Source: Vombatus ursinus (lineage: Eukaryota; Chordata; Mammalia; Diprotodontia; Vombatidae). From it: DNA of 64,000 nt. The notes under the pieces are model-generated. The model was not told the DNA's origin. It searched no databases and was given only the letters and a program-made list of their open reading frames with translations. A program made the position numbers and the translations under genes. This document shows positions 11,111-22,541 of this stretch, in pieces. The stretch is from positions 1,240,001 through 1,304,000 of the forward strand of contig NW_020954719.1 in NCBI RefSeq assembly GCF_900497805.2, given 5' to 3'. Numbering within the stretch: position 1 is the stretch's first letter; each line of letters begins with the position of its first letter.

Positions 11111-11990
11111 ACCTCAAAAATCTGATAAATTTTTATAAATTTGATAGACATCTGTGTTCGCCATTCACAGTCATTTCCAATTTCTCTCAAAACTTTTCTT
11201 TTTAGCCTTATGTGGAAGTATATTAAAATCCTTCCCCCCCATTCTCTTTTGCCCAATTTATTTCTAGGATAACTAAGGTCTCTGAAAACGTAAAAAGACT
11301 TAAAAGGAGAAATACTTTGAAAAGATCACTGCCTTTTCCATCTCCAGAGGAGATTGGGGTAATGATAACTAATCAATACACTCTTCTCCATTTACTGAAA
11401 GGATTGGGATATTGATCAAAGGGTGGAGTCTCTTTGATTATTTCATGTCACCAGTGACCATCTGGGGAAGAGTCCTTTAGGGTAGTTGTCAAAAAGGAAT
11501 CATTAGTTTTAAAAGAATGAGTCTCAAAGGATGCTCTGAAAAGGTTAAATAACTACTGTCCTATTTAAACATTAACCTTAAACTGTATTAACTAAGTTTT
11601 ATCATATTGTGAAATTTTTCTTGTTTAAGATTCCTATGTTATTTCAAAATATCTTCAGTTTAGAGAGATATCCAAGAACATAAGGGGACTGTCAGTTTGA
11701 ACACTTCCTCCCCCCACTCCCCACCCCCATTGAATGCTTGGATTTAGAATAATGATAATTTTTTAAACTGTTTCTGGCAGACTTGTATTTATAATAAAGA
11801 TTACAGTATTAATATTTTGGGGACATTATATATTCATCCCCTCTGAACATGCCAGCTTCTTACCATTCTTCATAAAAATTGTCTCCATTATCTGTGTTGT
11901 CTCCTATATTGGAAACAAACTCTCCTAGAATCAAGTATCTTTATGTAACACACATCATGGAGATTGTTTCAACTTTGCTACTCAAAATGG
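11111..11990. other. Unassigned sequence
   Basis: No gene or RNA recognised. Short pyrimidine-rich runs (near 11,235 and 11,710) are the only notable composition. Confidence 0.3.
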
Positions 11991-12146
11991 TTTTTTTTTG
12001 GGGGGGGGGGAGGTTGCTAGGCAATGGGCTTAAGTGACTTGCCCAGGGTCATATAGCTACTACATGTTGTTTCTGAGGCCACATTTGAACTCGGGTCCTC
12101 CTGACTCCTGGGCTGGTGCTCACTGCCCCACCTAGCAGCCCCCTCA
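11991..12146 (-). mobile_element. tRNA-derived marsupial SINE
   Basis: The insert is in reverse orientation: a T-rich start (with a G run) is the reversed tail, then AAGTGACTTGCCCAGGGTCA, GAACTCGGGTCCTCCTGACT and the reversed head CCACCTAGCAGCCCC. It sits next to the L2 copy that follows. Confidence 0.9.
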
Positions 12147-12179
12147 AAATCTCTTCAACATCCTTAGCTACCTCTCTTA

Positions 12180-13111
12180 ACTGCAGGTGAGGGTGGGAAT
12201 AGGGATGGTATGGCCAGACTTGCATTTTGGAAAGATAAATAGGACAGTTCAATAAACAATAGACTGAAACGGGCAGGAAGACCAACTAATTAAATTACTG
12301 CAATAGTCTAGGTGTGAGGTGATGAAGGCCTGCCTGCACCAGGGTAGTGGAAGTATCAGATGAGAGAAAGGGGTATATACAAGAGATGTTACGAAGGTAG
12401 AAATGACAGGACTTGACAACTGATTGGACATGTGGGGTGACAGAAAGTGAACTGATGATGGCACCTAGGGTGCAGCCCTGGGTGATTGGGAGGACGGGGA
12501 AGTTAGGAAGAGGAAGAGTGGGAGGGATAATAAGTTCAGTTTTGGACACACTGAGTTTCAGATGTCTATAGGACATCCAGCTGTTTAACAGGCAGTAGGA
12601 GATGTGAAACTAGGAGCCAAAAGAGAGGTTAGGGCTGGATCACAGAGTCATCTACATAGAGATGATAAGTGAATTTATGGGAACTGATGATGAGATAATA
12701 TACTGTATAGACGGAAAACAGAAGGATAGTCTTGGGAGAATTCAGTTAGAGAGTCTGACCTGGATAAGAACTAAAAAAGCAATCACCCAGGTATGAGAAC
12801 AAGAACAGTGTCACAAAAAACTAGAGAGAAGAGAGTGTCAAGAAGAGCATAATACTCAGTTTCAAAGGCTGAAAAGAGGTCATAAAGGATTAGAACTGGG
12901 GCAGCTAGGTGGCGCAGTGGATAGAGCACCGGCCCTGAAGTCAGGAGGACCTGAGTTCAAGTCCGACCTCTGACCAAACACTTGACACTTACTAGCTGTG
13001 TGAGCCTGGGCAAGTCACTTAACCCCAGTTGCCTAAAAAAAAAAAAAAAAAAAAAAAAAGGATTAGAATTGAGAAAAAGACAAAACACTCAGAATAAAAA
13101 AAACACAAGAA
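12180..13111 (-). mobile_element. L2 LINE, internal ORF2 part
   Basis: On the minus strand at 12,576-12,295 the translation gives SYRHLKLSVSKTELII, then PFLSSDTSTTLVQA, which is the L2 reverse transcriptase C-terminal region (consensus MSHRHLKLNMSKTELLI ... PFLSTDTATTLVQA). Upstream parts extend to 12,897 and, after a SINE insertion, to about 13,111. It is old and broken in several places. Confidence 0.85.
12898..13062 (+). mobile_element. tRNA-derived SINE with target-site duplication
   Basis: A full-length copy runs from GGGGCAGCTAGGTGGCGCAG through GAGTTCAAGTCCGACC and CAAGTCACTTAACCCCAG to a 24-A tail. It is flanked by AAAGGATTAGAACTG on the left and AAAGGATTAGAATTG on the right, with one difference. 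It inserted into the L2 copy. Confidence 0.95.
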
Positions 13112-13262
13112 AAAAAAGGCAGGCTGTGATCCTGGGCAAGTCACAACCTCTACGCATTCCAGGCAACTCCCAATACTTCTAAGTTGCAGTTGGTGAAGAA
13201 ACTTCCTCACCAGGAACTCCTTACAAACAAGAAATTAGAGGCCCAGTACCTATCCCTATAAA
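13112..13262 (+). mobile_element. SINE-tail type fragment
   Basis: The fragment carries the longer 3' module seen in some marsupial tRNA-SINEs: TCTAAGTTGCAG, then a TTTCCTCACC-like word and CAGTACCTATCCC. The tRNA-like head is missing except for CTGGGCAAGTCAC. Confidence 0.55.
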
Positions 13263-13499
13263 ACAATCTTTGAGTTTGAGTCCAAATAAAAGTGAAAAAA
13301 ATTAAAAGCAAGAAAAACTGCAGATGATGTAAAAAAAAAAAAAAATCCCACGACAAACCTGAAAAAATGTGATTATCAAATTAGTTGTATGGAGGGGGGA
13401 GTAGTGTTCTATACCTTTCTGAAAATGTCCTGTATATACTTGATACTGAAGAATATTTTGATACCCAAAAAAAAAATCTTTTCTGAGGTTCCACTTCAC

Positions 13500-13690
13500 A
13501 TTAGAATAGCAAAGTTGACAACAAAGGAAAACAGCAATTTTTCAAGATGGGAACAATAATGGACTGCTGCTAGTAGGGCTGTAAATGTCGAGTCTTTCTG
13601 GAAAGTAATTTGGAACTAACCCCCAAAAGTACGAGATTTCAGGTAAGGTACTAAGAAGTACCATAATAACTCAAGATCAACAAAGACATA
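13500..13690 (+). mobile_element. L1 ORF2 C-terminal fragment (left part)
   Basis: The sequence follows the L1 ORF2 end: TTAGAATAGCAAAG, AATAATGGACTGCTGCT-like and TTTCTGGAAAGTAATTTGG. The next stretch of the same L1 region appears at 14,785-14,985, so the intervening LTR, MIR and SINE block separates the two parts. Confidence 0.65.
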
Positions 13691-13804
13691 CCAGGCTGTA
13701 GTTCTCTAGCCCTTCAATCTCACAGGCAAGCAAAGAAGTGGCTTGGCATACAGTGGGATGTATGTCTTTGCCCGAGAGCCCAGAATCTTGGGTCCCTGTC
13801 CTTA

Positions 13805-14032
13805 TGATAGTAGCTTACATTTATATTATAGCCCCTCCTGTGTGCTGGGCACTTTTTAAAGTGCATTATATTATTTCATTTGATCCTCATAACAACTCTG
13901 GTAAGTAGGTATTATTATCATCATTTTATAGATAAGGAAACTGAGGCACAGAGAGTGACTTGGTCACACAGCTAATTGAACTTGGATCTTCTTGACTTCA
14001 GGCTCAGAACTCTTACCCACCGCACCAACCAG
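13805..14032 (+). mobile_element. MIR SINE
   Basis: The MIR core is plain: TGTGCTGGGCACTTTTTAAAG, TCCTCATAACAACTCTGGTA, then GGAAACTGAGGCACAGAGAG and GGTCACACAGCTAAT. It is old, judging by scattered differences from the usual consensus. Confidence 0.85.
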
Positions 14033-14035
14033 TTA

Positions 14036-14545
14036 ATGGCTATAATTGGCCAGATTCACAGTGACTTAGTAGAAAGGGACCACAGAGGCAGCCCAAATAA
14101 TAAGGCTGACTTCTGCCTCACAACAATGAGAGCTTTGTCTAAATCAGTCCAGCGACAGGAGGTTTTGCCTGTTAATAGAAAACCATGTTACACTAGCCAA
14201 AACTTTGTATGTGACTAACCTCTATGGTTTGTGACCAGATCGTTGAATGCTGCAAGCTAAGTTCCCTGCTTTTTGACATCTTTGAACTGTTTTGAAATAT
14301 ACCCAGCACACCTGCTTCTTCTTCCTTGTGGTTAACTGCCCACATAGAAGCATACCCCCCACCCCTGCTGAGTGTCCAAAACTTGTGTATAAAAGCAAGC
14401 CCCTGCCTCTTCTCAAGCTGCTAGCACCCCTAAGGACTTAGCCTGCTGCTTTTGAGGCAATAAAGCTCTCTTGACTAGGAGAATAGTTGCCTCTTTAATT
14501 CTTTCCAGACACCTCTGAACCTCATCACAATCATATCATGACCAG
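14036..14545 (+). mobile_element. LTR, plus orientation
   Basis: It has a TATAAAA box at 14,388-14,394 and an AATAAA signal at 14,459-14,464, about 70 bases apart, and a likely end near AACCTCATCACA (about 14,528). It adjoins the MIR on its left, so the MIR may be carried inside a larger LTR unit. Confidence 0.6.
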
Positions 14546-14685
14546 GCCCCTACTCTTTTTCTTCCCTCCCCCAACCCTTACCAATAAGGGGTGAGTCTTA
14601 AATACCTTGCCTAATAAATGAAGTTTGCTAAACCAGTCAGTGGATATCTAGGAACTTCCTGAGATACAGGAAGAGCAATTCAAAC

Positions 14686-14783
14686 ATGGAGTCAGGAGGA
14701 CCTGAGTTCAAATGTGGCCTCAAACACATGTGACTCTGGGCAAGTCACTTAACCCCAATTGCCTCACAAAAAACAAACAAGTC
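14686..14783 (+). mobile_element. Partial tRNA-derived SINE
   Basis: The copy lacks the first ~40 bases of the family and begins at GGAGTCAGGAGGACCTGAG. It continues to CAAGTCACTTAACCCCAATT and a short A-rich tail. Confidence 0.85.
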
Positions 14784-14784
14784 A

Positions 14785-14985
14785 CTGAGCTATATGTAGT
14801 ATCTGCCCAGTGATATCTGCTTATACTCCAAAGAAATCAAAGAAAGAAGAAAAGGACCCATTTGTACAACATTTTCTTTTTGTAGTAGCAAAGAACTGGA
14901 AATGAAGGCGTTGCAGGGCCAGCAAATGAGGAATGGCCGAACAAATTATAGTCTAAGAACATAGTGGAGTATTATTGCATCATAA
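14785..14985 (+). mobile_element. L1 ORF2 C-terminal fragment (right part)
   Basis: It shows the L1 sequence for TPKKSKKEEKDPFVQ-like, then TAGCAAAGAACTGGAAATGA, AGGAATGGCCGAACAAATTA and a GTGGAGTATTATTGCATC block. It is collinear with the fragment at 13,500-13,690. Confidence 0.7.
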
Positions 14986-15129
14986 ACTCTCTAAAACTCT
15001 AAGTTGCAGTTGTAGCACTTCTTAAATGCACAGAAGAGAAAATCAGAAGGAAACTGACAAGCAGAACAACTTTGAAAGTAATGTTAAGTTTATTATATAT
15101 GTCTCTAAAAAGTAAGCTATACACTGTCG

Positions 15130-15780
15130 ACAGGCAATCACATCATGAGACTTATGTGAAAACCAGGTTTATTAAAGAGAAAAGAATATGCACGTGGAAC
15201 CCAAAGGGTTCCCAGTCTTTACAGAAGTTTATATTTTTATAATAGAATGACAAAGGGAGGAGGGGATACCAGGAAGGGGCATAACATGGGAGGGGGAACT
15301 GTGCAGCAAAGGTGTGAAAAAAGATAAGACCACTCCCCACAGGGAGGAGCAAGGTGATTGCAAAAGCCTCATTCTTATTATCCCTTGGGAACTGTTAGAG
15401 TCTAGACTATGAAGATAAGAGGTTCTGCTTATCTGCACAGGACCCCAGGGGCACAAGCATTACCCCAGCCTTGCACAGACTGGTTGCTTCCTGCCTTGCC
15501 AACCAAGGAAACACACAGAGTCTAGCATGGGGCACAACAACAAATTATGTATCCTCAGGGGGAGCTTCATCCTTGATAAATTCAGGGCTTCCTGCATGCT
15601 CCAGTGTTTCTGGAAAACACAGCAACTCAAAAAGACAAGTTTAAAGGACCCCTTAGCAACACATCAGAGATTCATAGTTTCACATGCAATCCTCGAATTG
15701 CTAATTAATTTGGGGAATTTATTGTGACTAAGCGAATGAGACCACAAGGGAATCTCTGGGTCAAGTGGAGAGCAGCCAAG
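15130..15780 (-). mobile_element. LTR, minus orientation
   Basis: On the minus strand an AATAAA signal (reverse of 15,168-15,173) follows a TATAAAAA box (about 15,235) at LTR-like spacing, with GC-rich U3 sequence to the right. The outer ends are approximate. Confidence 0.55.
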
Positions 15781-15799
15781 CCCAGTTTTCTGGATACTA

Positions 15800-16210
15800 G
15801 ATGGGAAAAGAACAAGATGGCTGCAAGCAGGGAGTAATGCTTCAACCACACTTTAATAAAGCACAGAGAATACAGAGGCAAATGGTACAGAGATAGGAGG
15901 AAGAGGCACAGAGAGCCACTTAAGTAATCACGGACTGGAGTTCAGAGCATTCTGGCACTATGAATCTGGCAAAGGGGGAAAAAGGCTATATAGGGCCTCA
16001 TTTTTATAGGGTTTTGGTGAGGACTAGACTCTTTCTCTCTCATCAATGCCACCTCAGGGTCACGTCAAAGTTATCAGCCACACCTTATAGTTACTTCATT
16101 AGCATAAGGCTTATTGGAGTTCAGCAGGTCTCGCCCAATATATCTGGAGTTTACCTGAGGTTTACAAATCAAGCACAGATTTAGTTGGTTTCAAATAACT
16201 GTTATACTCT
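15800..16210 (-). mobile_element. LTR, minus orientation
   Basis: On the minus strand a CCTATAAAAATG box (about 16,000) is followed by an ATTAAA-type signal near 15,855. It neighbours the preceding LTR in the same orientation but shares no obvious sequence with it. Confidence 0.55.
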
Positions 16211-17231
16211 CCCTTAATTTACGGGACAGTTTGTAAGTGACTTTTGGTTTCCTTTTCACAATCTTAGTTTCTACTATTGTTACTTTATACTATGGGAGAG
16301 GAGTGTCAGGGGAAATCAAAACAAAATACAATTTTAACACTGAGAAAACCAAATTGATTCCATCTCTTAAGTAATACTATTTTTAATTCTTTCTATTAAT
16401 TAATTAATTCTATTTGTGGCTGATTTTATTCTGTACTTTACATAACTATACAAGTCCTTTTCTTCATCTCAGTTAAGAAGTTCATAGTGAGGGAGCCAAG
16501 ATGGCGGAGTAAGAGGTGAGTCTCTCTTACCCTCCCTTATTAACCCCTGAAAGCCCCCAAAATATCACCCCAAGAAAACCCCTAGAACAGCTGAACCAGA
16601 ACAAAGATGGGGTGCAGCAGCCCAGTAGCCCAGGTAGCTTGAGGGATTACTGGAAAGGGCCTCTTATCCCAGGGGAAAGGGAGCAGTATAGAATGGGAGG
16701 CGTCCCAGCAAGCTAGCAGAAAGCCCCACCTCAGCATACCAGGAGGAGATCCTGAAACCCAGGTGGTAGAGCATGCAAACACCAACACCTGGACCCCTGA
16801 GTGCCTTATTGAGGACTGGGGAACCAGTGGAAACCAGCTCAGAAAACCATCAGGTGCCTCAGAATTACTAAGGGAAGCAGCACTCTAAGGGGCCCCAGGC
16901 AGATAAACACCCTACAATACCCATCTAAAAGGAGCTGAAGAAAGCAAATGGAAGGAAAGGCCTGGGTGAGCAGGAAATCTCCAGGAGCCACACTACCCAA
17001 TCCTACCCCTAGAGCTCCAGTGTTGCTGATTTCAGTCCAACACCACATAAGCTGCCAGAATCCTACAGCCTCCAACTGCCAACATCGGAGGCCCCAGCAC
17101 ACAAAGCCATCCACCAGGGCCTAGGCTCCCAACACAAGAAGCGTGGGTCAGTGTGCTCTGCTCCCCAACAGGAGAGCCCAGTCTCTTTAAAGGCCAGGAA
17201 ATAAGCAAACACCATAAGCAAAAAGAAATGT

Positions 17232-17558
17232 ATGATAGATTCTTACTATGGGAAGAGTGAAGATCAAGGCAGAAATTCTGAAGAGGACAACATTGTCAAC
17301 AAACCCACATATGCAACCTCAAAAGGGAATATGAACTGGTTTGAAGCCCAAAAAGCCTTCTTAGAAGAGCTTCGAAGCTTAGAAGAGCTCAAGAAGAATC
17401 TTAAAAGTCAAATGAGAGAGATGGAAGAACAAATGGGAAAAGAACTAAGAGATATGCAAGAGAGAGGAAGGACAAAAATTAACTGTAGAAAACAAGTCCT
17501 TAAAAAATACATTTTGTCAACTGGAAAAAAAAGTACACCAAAGAAAACAAGTCCCTAA
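17232..17558 (+). pseudogene. HAL1 ORF1, N-terminal coiled-coil part
   Basis: The 108-residue frame starts MIDSYYGKSEDQ and has a charged coiled-coil stretch (LRSLEELKKNLKSQMREMEE and onward), as L1 ORF1 proteins do before their RNA-binding domain. The frame is lost near 17,520 by a frameshift in an A-rich run. The same start region in the HAL1 at 25.7 kb aligns word for word. Confidence 0.7.
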
Positions 17559-17693
17559 AAAATATAATTGGCCAAATGGGGAAGGAGGTACAAAACCTAA
17601 TAGAAGAAAACAATTTGTTAAAAATTAGAATTCAGCAAATGGAAGCTAATGACTCTATGAGAGAATAAGAATCAGTCAAACAAAAACAAAAGA

Positions 17694-18281
17694 ATGAAAA
17701 AAAAAGATGAAAATGTAAAACATCTCATTGGTAAAACAACTGACGTGGAAAATGGATCCAGGAGGGACAATTTAAAAAGTACTGGTCTACCTGAAAATCA
17801 GGATGAAAAAAAGGGCATGGACAGTATCTTTCAGGAAATCATAAAGGAAAACTGCCCTGAGGTCCTAGAGCCAGAGGGTAAAATAGCCATACAAAGAATC
17901 CACCATTCACCTCCTGAAAGAGATCCAAAATCGAAAATACCAAGGAATATAGTAGCCAAAGTGCAAAATTACCAGGTCAAAGAGAAAATACTGCAAACAG
18001 CCAGAAAGAAACAATTTAGATATCATGGAACCACAGTCAGGATCACACAGGACCTTGCAGCTTCTACATTAAAAGACTGTGGGGCATGGAATACCATATT
18101 CCGTAAGGCAAAGGAGCCTGGATCACAACCAAGGATCAACTACCCAGCAAAAATGAGCATGATCTTTCAGGGGAGGAGATGGATATTCAACAAAATAGGG
18201 GACTTCCATATCTTCTTGATAAAAAGACCAGAGCTCAACAGAAAATTTGATCTTCAAATACAAGACCCAAGGGAGACATAA
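17694..18281 (+). pseudogene. HAL1 ORF1, RNA-binding and C-terminal domains
   Basis: This 195-residue frame holds the L1 ORF1 (Transposase_22) landmarks: GLPENQDEKK, IFQEIIKENCPEVLE, RIHHSPPERDPKSKIPRNIV, an ILQTARKKQFRYHGTTVRI block, TQDLAASTLK and a C-terminal NYPAKMSMIFQG then FLIKRPELN. These form the non-canonical RRM and CTD that bind RNA as a trimer. It is separated from the coiled coil by stops, so the whole ORF1 is not intact. Confidence 0.85.
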
Positions 18282-19389
18282 AAAGGTAAATGGGACAGAA
18301 AAATACAATATTTTGTTAATAACAGCAACTGTTTACATCCCTACAAGGGAAGATGATACTTGTAACTCTTGAGAACTGTACTGTTATCACAAAATGTCAA
18401 AGGGGTATACATAAAGGGGGTGGGTATAAATTGACTTTGATGTAATGATGAAAAAAATCTAATCAAGTGGGTTAAATGGATCCAAGTAAGTGAATTAATC
18501 TAATCTAACTAAAAAAATGTGCTGAGAGAAAAGGAAAGGAGGTGGCAGACAAGGGTAAACTACATCACAGGAAAAGAAGGGAGAGAGATGAACATTGTTT
18601 GAACCTTACTCTCATCAGATTTGGCTCAAGAAGGGAGTAACATAATCAGTTAGGCACAGAATCTAACATGTCCTATAGGCAGTAGGAGGGAAAAGGGGAA
18701 AGAAAAGAGAAGGGGCTAACAGAAGGGAGGTGAGACTGAGGGAGGCCATGGTCAAAAACAAAACATTAGTGAGGAGGGAAAAGGAGAAAGGAGAAAAAAA
18801 GCATAATCGGGAGGGAGGATGGAGAGAAAGACACAGATAGTAATCATAATTGTGAATGAATGTGCTATATGAATGTAATGGAACACTGTTGTGCTATAAG
18901 AAATGATGAACAGGCAGACTTCAGATAAACCTGGAAAGACTTACATGGTTTAATGCTGAGTGAAGTGAGCAGAACCAGGAGACTGTTGTACATAGTAACA
19001 GCCACAATGAGTGATGACTGACAACCCCTCTCAGCAATACAAGGATCTAAGACATCTCTAAAAGGTTCATGATGGAAAATGCTATCCACATGCAAAGAAC
19101 TATGGAGTTTGAATGCAGATCGAAGCATACTATTTGCTATTTTTTTTTCTTCTGATGTGCTTTGTTTGCTCTTTCTGGAGGTTCCTCCTATTAGTTTTAG
19201 TTCTTACTTACAACATGACTAATGTGAAAATATGTTTAATAGGAATGTATATGTATAGCCTATATTAGATTGCATGCCGTCTTGGGGAGGGAGGTAGGGA
19301 AAGAGAGAGGGGGAGAAAAATTTAAAACTCAAAAGCTTATGGAAGTGATTGTTTATAAATTAAAATAAATTAATAAAAAAAATTTTTAA

Positions 19390-19790
19390 AAACTGATCAT
19401 GTGCTGTAACACAAAAACTCATACACATACAGAAAGACAAAGACTAAACGCATCCCTCACTGAACAGGACCCAATAAAGAGAATAATTAACAAGGAGAAT
19501 TTTAAGAAAGGATTAAACTAATCAAATTTTAAACAAGATGTGAGTCAAAGAAAAAACTGTAGCACCAATAGAGAATTTCCCCAAAGAAAATGACAACATA
19601 GCAAAACTTTTGAGATACAGGCAAGGTAGCCTTTGACTTGTGGAAAATTTTATTTTTCTAAACATTTTCATTTTTAATGGAGAAAAAATTATGAATAAAT
19701 TGAACATTCAAGTAAAATAATTAGAAAAGCAAAAAAGGGAAAAACTCAAATAATAATAAATAGAAATCCTAACTATCAAAATATAAGAAG
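19390..19790 (+). mobile_element. L1 ORF2 fragment (endonuclease to RT linker)
   Basis: Words match the L1 ORF2 segment after the endonuclease: GATCATGTGCTGTAACAC then AAAAACTC at the left, and TTTTGAGATACAGGCAA at the position where L1 usually reads LLRYR or LWDA. It is degraded. Confidence 0.45.
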
Positions 19791-20029
19791 GGGGATACAG
19801 CTCTTAAATAGATTGCTCAATCGAATTCTGCTCTCTGTCTGATCATTACCTTAATCAAGTTCAGGAAGGGTTCCTTCCTTAAGATAACTGGCTTCTCCCT
19901 TCAGAAACTGAAAACATATGCCTTATTTTGTACTTCTAGACCATCACCTCTCTTCTGAGATATGAGAAGCATGATTCATCATCAGCCTGCTGGAGTCCTG
20001 GTTGATTATTGCTTACGTGGGTGAGCAGA

Positions 20030-21180
20030 AATCCGTAACGAGTAAGACTTAAATTCAGTTCTGGGTGGCAGTCCTGGGGCAAGGAGGAGTGCTGACATGG
20101 TGGAGCTTGCAGTGGCTGTGGAGAGGAAATCCTCCTCACAGTTCCAAAGCAGACAAGAGTGCTTGTGGTCACTCACAGACCAGAGCACAGGCCAGGAAAG
20201 GAGTAAACACCTCGCCCTTGATCATAGCACCTTGGAAGAACTGAAAATTTACAGGTCCCTAAAAGTATCTCTGAAAATAGCTAACAAAACCCCAGAAGCT
20301 TGGGACAGTATATTCTCCACACTAGAAGCAGACCCCTACTTTAACATAGAGTTTATCACTCAAGTAATTGGCTGGGATCATGAGCAAGCAGTGTAAAAAG
20401 CATCAGACCACAGAATCTTAATTTGGTGACAAAGAAGATTAAAACACACAACCAGAAGAAGACACCAAAGTCAAAGCTCCTACATCCAAAGCCTCCAAGA
20501 AAAATATGAATTGGTCTCAGACCATGCAAGAGCTCAAAAAAGGTTTTGAGAAGCAAGTAAGAGCAGGAGAGGAAAAACTGAGAGTAACGCAAGAAAATCA
20601 TGAAAAACAAGTCAACAGGGACAGCTAGGTGGCGCAGTGGATAGAGCACTGTCCCTGAAGTCAGGAGGACTTGAGTTTACATCTGGCCTCAGACCAAACA
20701 CTTGACACTTACTAGCTGTGTGACCCTGGTCAAGTCACTTAACCCCAATTGCCTTTAAAAAAAAAAAAAACCCACAAGTCAACAGTTTGCTAAAGGAGAC
20801 CCAAAAAAACACTGAAGAAAATAACACCTTAAAAATAGCCTAACCCAAATGGCAAAAGAGATCCAAAAAGTCAATGAGGAGAAGAATGCCTTAAAAAGAA
20901 AATTGGCCAAATGGAAAAAGAAGTCCAAAAGCTTACTGAAGAAAACTTTCTTAAAAATTAGAATGGAGCAATTGGAAGCAAGTGACTTTATGAGAAATCA
21001 AGATACTGTAAAACAAGAATGAAAAAATAGAAAACACTGTGAAATAACTCAATGGAAAAACAATTGACCAGGAAAATAGATCCAGGACAGAGATTTTAAA
21101 AATTATTGGACTATCTGAAAGCCACAATCAAAAAAAGAGCCCAGACATCATCTTTCAAGAAATTATCAAGGGGGGAAAAA
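20030..21180 (+). mobile_element. L1 5' UTR and ORF1, 3' lost
   Basis: The 5' part has the marsupial L1 leader words TGGCAGTCCTGGGGCAAGG, CAAGAGTGCTTGTGGTCAC and AGAGCACAGGCCAGGAAAGG. ORF1 then runs with KVKAPTSKASKKNMNWSQ, a coiled coil and IIGLSESHNQKKSPDIIF up to FQEIIK, where it stops at about 21,178. ORF2 is absent, and the element ends in unrelated sequence. A SINE sits at 20,619-20,773. ORF1 is broken by stops. Confidence 0.85.
20619..20773 (+). mobile_element. tRNA-derived SINE inside L1, with target-site duplication
   Basis: A full copy, with A-rich tail, is flanked by ACAAGTCAACAG at 20,607-20,618 and 20,774-20,785. It interrupts the coiled-coil part of the L1 ORF1. Confidence 0.95.
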
Positions 21181-21345
21181 AATCTGAGCACTGTTCCTGT
21201 TATAACTATATTAGCCACATATTTTTATAGGTTTGGAAGTGGGATAGGAGTATCTGTTAAGCAACAATGGAAAAACTTCAAGGACATTATAACATTCTGT
21301 GGTTTCTATGTTTATATCCTCAAATTATCTGACTCATAAATAATA
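21181..21345 (+). repeat. Unknown repeat, copy A
   Basis: It resembles 24,935-25,086: both have TCTGAGCACT, a TATAACTA word, GGRGTATCT, then GGAARAAAATTTCAAG-like and TTGTGTGGTTTC / TTCTGTGGTTTC in the same order. It starts exactly where the L1 ORF1 fragment breaks off. I cannot name the family. Confidence 0.5.
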
Positions 21346-21689
21346 CTTTTGTATTTTTGTACATCCATTTGCCACAGAAGTTCTTTAGCCAAAATTCTGC
21401 ACTATTCCAAGAGAAGTAGTTTCCTCTTCGGTTTCCCCTTGATAAGAGAATTACTCATCATTTGGACAGAATGCTGAATCACTATTATCTGGCAGGCCAT
21501 TTGCTGGTAGGAGAGAGGTTTAGAACCCCAGGGATACTACAGCCAAGAACACCTGATCTGTAAAATGGGTGCCCATGACAGTCTGCAAACAGTAATTATA
21601 TGACTTAAAAAATTTCTCTGCCAACATAATAAAACTATAGCTGTTCTAAATGAGAAGGTCTCAATCCATACTGAGAATTTACAATTAAT
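21346..21689. other. Unassigned sequence
   Basis: No gene or known repeat was recognised. Confidence 0.3.
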
Positions 21690-21935
21690 AAAACATATTC
21701 AAAAACCCTCCACAACCTGGTCCCTTTACTACCTTTTTCTAGTACTCTTATACTTTACTTCCTCCATGATCTAGTCACACTGGCCTACTAGCTTGCTCCA
21801 TGTGCATCTCCATTCCATCTCCTGCTTTAAGCCTTTTCATTTGTTATATTCTCCATGCTAAGAAACCTTTCTCCTTTCTTTTCTTCATTCTCCCTAACTC
21901 CTCACCTTCTGTCTCTTTTTCTTCATAACTACTTA
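21690..21935 (+). mobile_element. L2 3' coding-end fragment
   Basis: It follows the L2 text CACAACCTGGTCCCTT, then CTATACTTTACTTCCTCCA-like, GTCACACTGGCCTACTAGCT and CATCTCCATTCCATCTCC, near the end of the L2 reverse transcriptase ORF. Confidence 0.7.
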
Positions 21936-22386
21936 CCTGTCCATTGCCACCACTTCCATCTATGGTCCAAGATAGACAAATCACCCACTTGAATAAAGGA
22001 CTCTAATTGGTTTCAGGTTTAGGATGGGCACTAGGGTCCCCAAAATAACAAAAACAATAATAAAATAATTCATAAAAGTAGCAAGGTTTTAAACTCCTAT
22101 ATCCTTAGGACTAGGGAGCATAAAAGTAGATTCATCATAAAACAGTTGTAATTCTTTTGACGATATCAGACCCATGAAAGTTGAAGGGATGTGGTTGCAA
22201 AGTCATAGACTGACCTACCAAAGCTACGATAGGACAAACCTCTCTTAGCTATCTGATTTTAGGTAAAACATCAAATACTTTTTGGAACAGGCAATCCATG
22301 CATAGTCCAAATTCACACAGTCAAAAGGTCTCACAGCCAAGCCAATGATCTAACAGGTGGGAAACATTCCTCTTTAGAGGAGAAAC
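21936..22386. other. Unassigned sequence
   Basis: No exon, RNA gene or recognised repeat. Confidence 0.3.
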
Positions 22387-22541
22387 ATGGGGCAGCTAGG
22401 TGGCGAAGTGGATAGAGATCTGGCCTTGGAGTCAGGAGGACCTGAGTTCCAATCCAGCCTCAGACAGTTGACACTTACTAGCTGTGTGGCCCTGGGCAAG
22501 TAACTTTACCCCAGTGGCCTCACCAAAAAGAAAAAAGAAAA
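22387..22541 (+). mobile_element. tRNA-derived SINE with target-site duplication
   Basis: A full copy begins TGGGGCAGCTAGGTGGCGAA and ends in an A/G-rich tail. The flanking words are AGAGGAGAAA on both sides (about 22,376 and 22,547). Confidence 0.9.

Larger units (their letters stand above)
16490..19385 (+). mobile_element. HAL1 (ORF1-only L1 relative), end to end
   Basis: The element starts GGGAGCCAAGATGGCGGAGT, the usual marsupial L1/HAL1 5' end. A ~740-base 5' UTR leads to ORF1, and after the ORF1 stop at 18,281 the sequence enters a ~1.1 kb 3' UTR ending in an A/T-rich tail near 19,385. The 3' UTR includes the late-L1 words GAATGTAATGGAACACTGTT and AGTGAAGTGAGCAGAACCAG. No ORF2 lies between, which defines HAL1. 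It must have moved using another L1's enzyme. No clear target-site duplication was found. Confidence 0.8.

Noticed and set aside
12899-12975. tRNA-like sequence (box A and B words)
   Set aside because: This is the tRNA-derived head of the SINE, flanked by a target-site duplication and an A tail, so it is not a tRNA gene.
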